A program made the translations under genes and the position numbers. DNA of 64,000 nt from Chitinophaga sp. CB10. Its GTDB lineage: Bacteria; Bacteroidota; Bacteroidia; Chitinophagales; Chitinophagaceae. Under the pieces are notes generated by a model that made no database searches, was not told the origin of the DNA, and saw nothing but the letters and a program-made list of their open reading frames with translations. Shown piece after piece: positions 26,179 through 33,278 of this stretch (its first letter is position 1; every line of letters begins with the position of its first letter). The stretch spans positions 62,001 through 126,000 of the forward strand of contig MLAV02000001.1 in NCBI GenBank assembly GCA_001870995.2. Direction: 5' to 3'.

Positions 26179-27277
26179 ATGTTAGAACCTTCCAAAAAAA
26201 TGACTATCCTGCTTGTGGACGACAAACAGGAAAATTTGCTTTCACTGGAAGATATGCTCCAGGCGCCCAACCGGGTGTTCCTGAAAGCGCTATCGGGCAA
26301 TGAGGCATTGAAGCTGACCCTGAAACACCCGGACATCGGGCTGATCATGCTGGATGTACAGATGGGGGATATGGATGGTTACGAAGTAGCCCGCCTCCTG
26401 AAAAGCAATCCCAAAACAAAAGACATCTCCATCATATTTGTCACCGCCATCAACAAGGAAGAACAATATGTGCTGAAAGGCTTCGAGGAAGGCGCGGTCG
26501 ATTACCTGGCCAAGCCGTTGGATGTGGATATTACCCGCGCTAAAGTCCGCGTTTTTGAAAAACTCTACTTCTACCAGGAAGAGCTCAAGCACACCCTGGC
26601 GGACAAGGATAAGATCAACAAGCAGCTGGAACGCTTTATGTTCGTGGTGGCGCACGACCTGAAATCGCCGCTGAACGGGGCCATCGGCCTGCTCAATGTC
26701 ATCGCGGAGGATGAACGCATTAAAAATGAACCGGACCTCCATGAATACATGCAGATCGTGCTCACGGCCACCAACCACCTTACGGAAATGATTACCAGCG
26801 GTGCTGGACTACACCCGCAAAAACGAGGAAGAGCAGCCCAAAGAGCCGGTGGATGTAGGGCAGCTGCTGCGGCAGCTGGTGAAGCTCCTGTTCCTGCCGG
26901 GGCATGTATCCGTGCAGTATGATACGGAGTTTCCCACGATAACCACCACACGGCTTAAACTGGTACAGGTATTCCAGAACCTGGTCGCCAATGCCATCAA
27001 ACATAACGACAAGGAAAAGGTGGAGATCCATATCGGCGCCATGCCGTCCGAAAAAGAGGGCTACGTGCAGTTTTACGTGCAGGACAACGGCCCCGGCGTA
27101 GCCCAGCGGGATACGGACCGCATCTTCCGCCTGTTCGAAAGAGGGGATAGCGCTACCGGCACCGGCATAGGGCTAAATATCTTTAAAATGCTGGTAGAGG
27201 AGCAGGGGGGCAAGGTGTGGGTAGAATCCAACCCCGGTATTGGCAGTAAGTTCTTTTTTGAATGGAGTAAACAGTAA
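26179..27277 (+). pseudogene. Receiver-histidine kinase with a one-base frameshift (REC-HisKA / HATPase)
   Basis: Two frames together make one ordinary REC-HisKA-HATPase protein of about 366 residues. The first frame (26179 onward) has the receiver (Asp59 in MLDVQMGDMDG, Lys112-Pro113) and HisKA with His159 (VVAHDLKSP). It then runs out of family sequence after EMITS near 26799 and ends at 26922. The matching HATPase (NLVANAIKHND, DNGPG, GTGIGLNIF) lies in the +1 frame from 26801 to 27277. Removing one G of the GG at 26800-26801 restores reading as ...MITSVLDYTRKNE. Either the gene is inactivated, or the extra G is a sequencing error, or it shifts frame in vivo. A GTG at 26801 could start the ATPase half separately. 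Confidence 0.85.
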
Positions 27278-27287
27278 CCCGCTTCGT

Positions 27288-28136
27288 TTAACCCTTCTCT
27301 TCAAAAATCCATAACCTTCCGCTTACCTGCTGGGAAGATACCGGCATACAAATGACGTTGTAGCTTTTCTCGGGGTAAGCGAATTTCCACTCCCAGTTGG
27401 TAATAACGTTGGAAGGAGAGGTAAACAACTGCATGGCTTCCTTGTAAATTTCGTCCGCATTCGTGGCTTTGTTCCGCAACTGCATCATAGCATCCGAGAG
27501 GATGGCGGGCAGCTGCTCCCCTGCGCCGGAAAGCTCCAGCAGGCGGGCAGCGGTTTGATTGACCCAGCCTGAAAATCCATCATTGTTAATAAAGATAATG
27601 GCATGGGGCATAGCATGCATGATCGCTGAAAAGCGGGCGGCCACGCGCTGGAAATGCGTATGCTGCTGGCTGTGGGTGATGATCTCCTTCAGGCGCATGC
27701 GCATGGTTTCAATGCATTCCTGGAAGCTGGCGCTCATCTCCAGGGGTTCGCTCCAACCCAGCAGGATCATGCTGTTGGCCGGTTCGGTATGCAGCGGTAT
27801 GATAACGGAAGAGGAAAAGGCCTGCAGCAGGTCTTTCAGGACGTTCTGGTTAGGGGGAGGAATGGTAGGCCAGTAAATGGTTTTAAAGGCATTGCCGTAC
27901 AGCATTTTTTTGATGGGCTCAGGGTCCAGCACCATATCCTCCAGGTATTCCGGGTAAGCGTTTTTTACCCTGGCAGTAAATTCATCCTGGAATTCTATTT
28001 GCAGGGTGATATCCGCATGCAGCAATGATTTCAGCAGGTTGATACTGAAGGTGAGGAATGATCCGATATGCTTATCCTTATCCCAGCGGCTTGTTTGATT
28101 GATAAAACTCAGCGCTTTACTGTCCCAACTTGTCAC
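27288..28136 (-). CDS. GAF/PAS sensor protein without output domain
   Basis: 282 residues, soluble. Residues about 1-160 look like a GAF-type domain, and residues about 165-280 form a PAS domain (FSAIMHAMPHAIIFINNDG through LWIFEEKG). No kinase, phosphatase, cyclase or DNA-binding part follows. It lies 29 bases downstream of the RsbQ-like hydrolase gene, the same neighbour relation as rsbQ with the PAS phosphatase gene rsbP in Bacillus, but the phosphatase domain is absent. It is convergent with the frameshifted kinase (ten-base gap). It probably signals by contact with another protein. Confidence 0.7.
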   Translation of the reverse strand: MTSWDSKALSFINQTSRWDKDKHIGSFLTFSINLLKSLLHADITLQIEFQDEFTARVKNAYPEYLEDMVLDPEPIKKMLYGNAFKTIYWPTIPPPNQNVLKDLLQAFSSSVIIPLHTEPANSMILLGWSEPLEMSASFQECIETMRMRLKEIITHSQQHTHFQRVAARFSAIMHAMPHAIIFINNDGFSGWVNQTAARLLELSGAGEQLPAILSDAMMQLRNKATNADEIYKEAMQLFTSPSNVITNWEWKFAYPEKSYNVICMPVSSQQVSGRLWIFEEKG

Positions 28137-28165
28137 ACCTAATAGGTTGAACGGGTGATAAATAA

Positions 28166-28966
28166 TTATACAAATGTTTTCATGGCACTGATCACTTCCT
28201 GTGGTGCGCTTATATGTGGGAAATGCCCGGTGGTATAAACCTTTATTCGTTTACTCATAGGGATGCGGGCTTCCATATATTCGCTTACTGCGCCGGGAAC
28301 AGCGATGTCATCGGCTGTTTGCAGGATCAGTACCGGGATTTTCACGTGTGGCAGGGCATCGCGGTGATCGAGCTGGAAAATGCTCCTGGCTACGGCGATG
28401 GCAATATCTGCCCTGATAGCGGTAAGGCTGGCGGCAAAACCGGCGGCCAGTTCCGGCCGGTGCGGTTGGTTCATGGCCAGGGCGGAAAATCCGCTTGCCC
28501 AGGCTTGATAGTTGGCCTCCATCGCTGCGTATAAGTCGTCGAGCGACTGCTGGTTGAACCCACCCACATAGTCCTGCGCTTCATCGTCGAGGTACCGCGG
28601 GCTGGAACCGATCATGACGAGCTTTTCAAAAATACCGGGGTATTGCAGGCTGGCCAGCAGGCCTATCATGCCGCTCACGCTGTGCCCTACAAAGGTGACA
28701 TGCGCGAGCCCCAGCTCGTGAATGATGTCCGCAATATCCGCCACGTACCCGGCGGTGGTAGCATACCGGTGAAAGCTAAACGAAGCGATGTCCGAATTAC
28801 CGCCACCCACATTGTCGAACAGGACTATTTTATAATCATCTGTGAAGGCCGCAGCCACCTCGCTGAAAGAGGTCTGATCTATGCCAAATCCATGGCCGAA
28901 AACGAGTGTTTTTGGGGCGTCAGGATTTCCAATGATATGAATATTGTGCTTCCGGACTACTGCCAT
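28166..28966 (-). CDS. RsbQ-like alpha/beta hydrolase (stress-signal/receptor type)
   Basis: 266 residues that follow Bacillus RsbQ along almost the whole length: HGFGIDQ near 25-31, FDNVGGGNSD at 50-59, the nucleophile GHSVSG with Ser96, GSSPRYL, GGFNQQSL, then the acid Asp219 in TADD and His248 in GHFPH. Length and triad spacing match RsbQ, which is needed for energy-stress activation of the PAS phosphatase RsbP. The plant receptors KAI2/D14 share the fold. The next gene in the operon encodes a PAS protein, supporting a sensor pair in which the hydrolase makes or captures a small hydrophobic ligand. That role is inference. Confidence 0.85.
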   Translation of the reverse strand: MAVVRKHNIHIIGNPDAPKTLVFGHGFGIDQTSFSEVAAAFTDDYKIVLFDNVGGGNSDIASFSFHRYATTAGYVADIADIIHELGLAHVTFVGHSVSGMIGLLASLQYPGIFEKLVMIGSSPRYLDDEAQDYVGGFNQQSLDDLYAAMEANYQAWASGFSALAMNQPHRPELAAGFAASLTAIRADIAIAVARSIFQLDHRDALPHVKIPVLILQTADDIAVPGAVSEYMEARIPMSKRIKVYTTGHFPHISAPQEVISAMKTFV

Positions 28967-29080
28967 AATGATTATTTTCGAGTGCCTTGCTTACCAACTG
29001 TCGTTCCAAATATAACGAATAAACCCTTACCTTGCGCCAAAAAAAACCGCGCCTGTTGCAGCAGACACGGTCAAATGATT

Positions 29081-29098
29081 CATACAATCTCTTGTATG
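29081..29098. promoter_or_regulatory. Inverted repeat between the RsbQ-like and HAD genes
   Basis: CATACAA, tctc, TTGTATG: a perfect 7-bp inverted repeat with a 4-base spacer, 63 bases before the HAD start codon in a divergent intergenic region. It could be an operator or a small hairpin. Confidence 0.35.
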
Positions 29099-29160
29099 CA
29101 TTTAGTTAACACTAAAATCAGTCTAATATACATTTTTTTATCGTAGAACACAACGGCAGC

Positions 29161-29814
29161 ATGGCTTTTATTTTTGACATGAACGGAACCATGATCAACG
29201 ACATGGAATACCACCTGGATGGCTGGTTTGATATGCTTAACCAACTGGGCGCCAATATGACCCGGGAGCAGGTCAGGGCGCATATGTACGGGAAGAACGA
29301 GGAACTCCTGGAAAGGATTTTCGGGAAAGGGCATTTTACGCCGGAAGAAATGGCCGCCTATGCCCGCCGCAAGGAGGAAATATACCAGGCGGCCTTCCGC
29401 CCGCACCTGCAGCTGATTGCCGGGCTACCCGCCTTCCTGGATAAGGCCGCGGCCGCGCAGATACCCATGGCCATCGGTACCGCCGCGGATAAATTCAATG
29501 TGGATTATGTGCTGGATAACCTGGACCTGCATCATTATTTCAAAGCCGTAATCGGCGCGGAAGATGTGCGCAGCAGCAAGCCCGATCCGGAAGTATTCCT
29601 GAAGGCGGCGGAAGCGCTGGGCGTGCCTGCCGGCAACTGCATCGTATTCGAGGATGCGCCCAAAGGGGTAGAAGCCGCCGCCAACGCGGGTATGCAGGCC
29701 GTGGCTATTACGACCATGCACACGCGTGACGAATTTGATCAATATAATAACATCCTGCTGTTCATCGGGGATTATACGGACCCCCGGCTGGAGCAGCTGT
29801 TGAAGGAGGCGTAA
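29161..29814 (+). CDS. HAD-family hydrolase, beta-phosphoglucomutase-like, with a DxN motif
   Basis: 217 residues with a HAD subclass I layout: motif I DMNGT at 6-10, an alpha-helical cap (about 15-85), motif II Thr in GTAAD, motif III Lys in SSKPDPE and motif IV EDAPKG. It dephosphorylates or isomerises small phosphorylated metabolites in the cytoplasm. Motif I normally reads DxDGT. Here the second Asp, the general acid/base, is Asn8, while the nucleophile Asp6 is kept. That change may slow turnover or mark a special subgroup. Its 3' end overlaps the convergent phosphodiesterase/phosphatase gene by 53 bases. Confidence 0.88.
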   Translation: MAFIFDMNGTMINDMEYHLDGWFDMLNQLGANMTREQVRAHMYGKNEELLERIFGKGHFTPEEMAAYARRKEEIYQAAFRPHLQLIAGLPAFLDKAAAAQIPMAIGTAADKFNVDYVLDNLDLHHYFKAVIGAEDVRSSKPDPEVFLKAAEALGVPAGNCIVFEDAPKGVEAAANAGMQAVAITTMHTRDEFDQYNNILLFIGDYTDPRLEQLLKEA

Positions 29815-31666
29815 GCCCAAAGCACATCATTATCCTGCGGAATACCTCCGTATTCTCATACACTCCCCTGAACAGGCCGGAATTAGGGCCATAGGCAAAC
29901 ACCATCACGGGGATGCCTGTATGATCATTGGTGGCAAAATTGCCCCGCAGCCATCCCTGGCGGATGTCCCCATCCATCAGGGATAATCCCCCCGTTTCAT
30001 GATCCGCCGTCACAATCACCGTCGTTTCCTTTTGCTGGTCGGCAAATTGCAGGGCTTCCCCCACGGCCACGTCAAAGTCCAGCATCTCGCGCACCAGGTA
30101 ATCCAGGTTGTTGTAATGGCCGCCATGGTCTATCCGGGAGCCTTCCACCATCAGGAAGAAGCCTTTCTCACTCCGGCTCAGCTGTTGCAATGTTTTTTGT
30201 AATGCTTTTTTGAGGTAATCCCCGCGGCCTTCCACCATGGAGTTCACCACGCTGCCCGGGAGGATGACCAGCGTGCGGCCCTGCGTCAGCGGATTCCATT
30301 GATCCAGTTGGTCCGTCACCGTTACGCCGGCACGGGCCAGCTCCTGCTGCAAAGCCGGGTGCTGCAGGGCTTCCCTGCCGCCGCCTACGGCCAGCTGCAG
30401 CTTGCTGCGGATCAGCTGGCGCATCAGGATATTAGCGCTGTCCCTGTCCGCTGTATGGCCGTAAAAAGATGCCGGGGTAGCGCCCGTGATCTCCTCCGTT
30501 ACCAGCACGCCGCTCTGGATGCCCGCAGGGGCCAATAGTTCCGGCAGGGAAGGGATGGCCACGTAGGTATTATCCATCCCGATTTCCCGGTTGTTGGTTT
30601 TGCTGCCGGTAGCCAGGGCTGTACCGCCGGCGGCGGAATCGGTATGGTAGTTATCGGTGGACTGGGTTTTGGATAACCCGAGTTGCCGCATGCGGAAAAT
30701 ATTCAGGTCCCCGCGGTTGGCCGTATAGCCGGCGTATAGCTGCGCCAGGCCCGTACCGTCGCCAATCATGAGGATGACGTTTTTGGACCTCGCCTGCGTG
30801 GCGTCGGAGGCATACGTGGGCGTATATACGGCGTGCGCCGGCGCGTTGGCGCTGCTGAGCTTTTGCGGGTTTTGCAGCACTTCATAGAGTTCCACCGGGT
30901 GGTCCGTACCAATCACGTCCACCCCGAGGTCCATGAGTTTATAATAGGTGCTTTTGCTGCTGGCGGCGCCCCAGAAGCGGAAAGGCTTGCCCATGGCATG
31001 TACCGCCGCTATTTGCTTTTCGATGGCTTTTTGCTCGGCCGGCACCAGCGTGCCTTTTCCATTCCAGGAAGTGAATCGCTTCATATCCGTGCTGATGAGG
31101 GCTACTCTTTTCAGCGCTTCGGCGCTGTAGGTACTGTCCGGCCGCCCGTCGAAATAAAACAGGGCATCATACTGATCCCAGGCGCCGGCCGGGGGCACGT
31201 TGCCGGAAAGGATGATCTGTACGGCATGCGGATTGATCCGGCTGTCGAAATATTTTCTATAAGGCTGTATCGCTTTTTGTAAAGCGGCGAGGGTAGGGCC
31301 TCCCGCGGTTTTCAGGTCGATGAGCAGGCGCATGGGCGCGTTGCCGGGATATGGCTTTCCGTTGTTCAGTTCAAACTGCCGGGCGATGGGTTGCAGGTAG
31401 AGCGCCTCCAGGGTACGGTTGCTGCTGATATCCTTGCTGTCGTGCGCCACGTAGAGCTGCCCGTTTTGCAGATGTATATCCGCTTCTATATAGCCGAAGC
31501 CCAGGCTGGCGGCCGCATAAAAAGGAGCGGCACGTTCGTAGTCGTTGTGGGAGTGCGCCTGGGACATCGTATAGAACGTCGTTTGTGCGTTCAGGTTAGC
31601 GGCCATTATGCAGGCGGGTATCAGGAGGAGTTTTTTCACTTTAGCAGGATTGTTTTGATTAGGCAT
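29762..31666 (-). CDS. Secreted fusion of a GDPD/PI-PLC-like phosphodiesterase and an alkaline phosphatase
   Basis: 634 residues: a signal peptide (cleavage near LNAQ, residue 28), then a phosphodiesterase-like domain (about 32-270) with AHSHNDY, EADIHL and AHD metal/catalytic signatures of the glycerophosphodiesterase/PI-PLC fold. An alkaline phosphatase domain follows (about 290-615) with LMIGDGTG, the phosphoserine site TDSAAGGTA (Ser344), and the metal ligands SRIDHGGH and TADHETGG. One protein could thus cut a phosphodiester and then release phosphate in the periplasm or outside. It lies 79 bases after susD in the same direction, with a hairpin between. The last ~17 residues are encoded in the overlap with the HAD gene. 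Confidence 0.88.
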   Translation of the reverse strand: MPNQNNPAKVKKLLLIPACIMAANLNAQTTFYTMSQAHSHNDYERAAPFYAAASLGFGYIEADIHLQNGQLYVAHDSKDISSNRTLEALYLQPIARQFELNNGKPYPGNAPMRLLIDLKTAGGPTLAALQKAIQPYRKYFDSRINPHAVQIILSGNVPPAGAWDQYDALFYFDGRPDSTYSAEALKRVALISTDMKRFTSWNGKGTLVPAEQKAIEKQIAAVHAMGKPFRFWGAASSKSTYYKLMDLGVDVIGTDHPVELYEVLQNPQKLSSANAPAHAVYTPTYASDATQARSKNVILMIGDGTGLAQLYAGYTANRGDLNIFRMRQLGLSKTQSTDNYHTDSAAGGTALATGSKTNNREIGMDNTYVAIPSLPELLAPAGIQSGVLVTEEITGATPASFYGHTADRDSANILMRQLIRSKLQLAVGGGREALQHPALQQELARAGVTVTDQLDQWNPLTQGRTLVILPGSVVNSMVEGRGDYLKKALQKTLQQLSRSEKGFFLMVEGSRIDHGGHYNNLDYLVREMLDFDVAVGEALQFADQQKETTVIVTADHETGGLSLMDGDIRQGWLRGNFATNDHTGIPVMVFAYGPNSGLFRGVYENTEVFRRIMMCFGLTPPSTAAPAGGPYNPR

Positions 31667-31682
31667 TTTCAGCGTGTTGGTG

Positions 31683-31727
31683 CAAATAAAACGGGGAGAT
31701 AAAGCGCCGCAGCACTTTATTCTCCCC
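31683..31727 (-). terminator. Terminator or attenuator between susD and the phosphatase gene
   Basis: On the minus strand GGGGAGAATAAAG pairs with CTTTATCTCCCC (one bulged base), followed by GTTTTATTTG. It lies just after susD. It may end the sus transcript or let only part of it read through into the phosphodiesterase/phosphatase gene. Confidence 0.6.
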
Positions 31728-31745
31728 AGAAAAATATAAAAATAA

Positions 31746-33260
31746 TTACCAGCCTTCGTTCTGTTTGATCACGCCGCCGCTTGCATCAATTTCGCGCTGC
31801 GGCACCGGCCATACATGCATGACTGTTGGGTCAAACTTGCGCGCCGGCCAGATGACCTTCACTGGGTCCACCCCGTGCAGGGGTTTGGCGTAGGCGGCCT
31901 GCGCATCGCCCCAGCGTACCAGGTCGAAATGGCGGTCCGCCCATTCGCCGGCCAGCTCGCACCTTCTCTCATGCTTCAGGTTGGCCATTGTAGCGCCGCT
32001 GACAGGCGCCAGGCCTGCTCTTGCGCGCAGCTGGTTGATTTCATTATCCCCGCTCTTACCCTGCATGATCATTGCTTCCGCTTTGATCAGCAGTATTTCC
32101 GCATAGCGCAGCAGCGGCGGATTGAGCGCCGTCACGGGATGGTCGCCGTTTGGGCTCAGGTAAGTGCCGATGGGGTTTTCGTATCCAAACGGCTCCATGT
32201 ACTTGCGGAACTGGTAGCCGCTGGTGCTGTTGGTGCTGCTGTAGGACATCGTTTGCCCGAAATATTTGAACTGATCGCCGGGTTGCAGGATGGTAGCAGG
32301 CAAACGGAGGTCGCCTGGCTCGTATTCCTCCACCAGCTCGCGGGTGGGCATGTAATAGCCCCAGCCGTTGTACTTGCCCCAGCCGGTGTTTTCCAGCATT
32401 ACGCCCGGCAAAATACTTCCCCAGCCGCTGGTGCCGGCAGCGGTGCTGTAGGCGCTCCAGATATATTCGGACGTCCAGTTGTTGGCGATGGTGAATACAT
32501 CCGCGAAATTTTTCAGCAGGGCATGTTTGCCGCTGAGGATCACGGAGTCCGCATAGGCGGCTGCGTTCACGTAGTCTTTTTTATAGAGATAGGTTTTGGC
32601 GAGATAGGCCAGCGCAGCGGTCCGGTGGGCATGCCCGTAATCGGAAGGAGAGTAGGAAGAGAAGTCCGGTAACAGGGACGCCGCCTTTTTTAAATCCGAA
32701 ATAACGGTGTCGTAGTTTTCGGAGACGTTCTTCGCGCGCGGTACCACAACGCCGGGCGTAGGATTGTACTTGCTGATGATGGGCACGCCGGCGCGATTAT
32801 CGCCATAGAGGTAGGACAGCTGGAAGTACATCAGTCCGCTGAGGAAGTAGGCCTCGCCCAGGTAGCGCTGCTTCAGCTTTTCGTCCATCTGGATGGCCGG
32901 CACTTTGCTCAGGATATCGTTGGCGCGTTTGATCACCAGGTAGCGGAGGGACCACTGGCCTTCGGTATAACTGCCGCCGATAAACGAAGAATTGAAGTTC
33001 TTGATGTTTTCCGCTTCCGGCTTACCACGGCCTACCACCATATCATCGCTGGCATCGATGAACCAGAAGGCGCCGCGGCCGTAAAAGTTTTCGTCGTCAA
33101 AAGGAGCGTACATCGCATTTACGCCGCTGGTGGCGTCTTTGGCGGTTTTCCAGAAGTTGTTCAGCGCGGGAGAGCCTTCCGGCGATACATCCAGCTTACT
33201 GTTGCAGGCGCTGATGGCCATGCCTGCGAGTATTGAAAAGGTATATACTATCTTTTTCAT
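31746..33260 (-). CDS. SusD/RagB-family nutrient-binding outer membrane lipoprotein
   Basis: 504 residues: lipobox MAISACNSK (Cys19), the DVSPEGSP start usual for SusD proteins, helical TPR-like segments (YFLSGLMYFQLSYLYGD, ALAYLAKTYLYKKDYVNAA) and the C-terminal RagB/SusD region (LRARAGLAPV, ERRCELAGEWADRHFDLVRWG, WPVPQREID). It sits on the cell surface as a lid over the SusC channel and binds the ligand. It starts 18 bases after the susC stop. Ligand identity is not readable, but the next gene encodes a phosphodiesterase/phosphatase rather than a glycosidase. Confidence 0.95.
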   Translation of the reverse strand: MKKIVYTFSILAGMAISACNSKLDVSPEGSPALNNFWKTAKDATSGVNAMYAPFDDENFYGRGAFWFIDASDDMVVGRGKPEAENIKNFNSSFIGGSYTEGQWSLRYLVIKRANDILSKVPAIQMDEKLKQRYLGEAYFLSGLMYFQLSYLYGDNRAGVPIISKYNPTPGVVVPRAKNVSENYDTVISDLKKAASLLPDFSSYSPSDYGHAHRTAALAYLAKTYLYKKDYVNAAAYADSVILSGKHALLKNFADVFTIANNWTSEYIWSAYSTAAGTSGWGSILPGVMLENTGWGKYNGWGYYMPTRELVEEYEPGDLRLPATILQPGDQFKYFGQTMSYSSTNSTSGYQFRKYMEPFGYENPIGTYLSPNGDHPVTALNPPLLRYAEILLIKAEAMIMQGKSGDNEINQLRARAGLAPVSGATMANLKHERRCELAGEWADRHFDLVRWGDAQAAYAKPLHGVDPVKVIWPARKFDPTVMHVWPVPQREIDASGGVIKQNEGW

Positions 33261-33278
33261 AATGTTTTGGCTTGAGTA

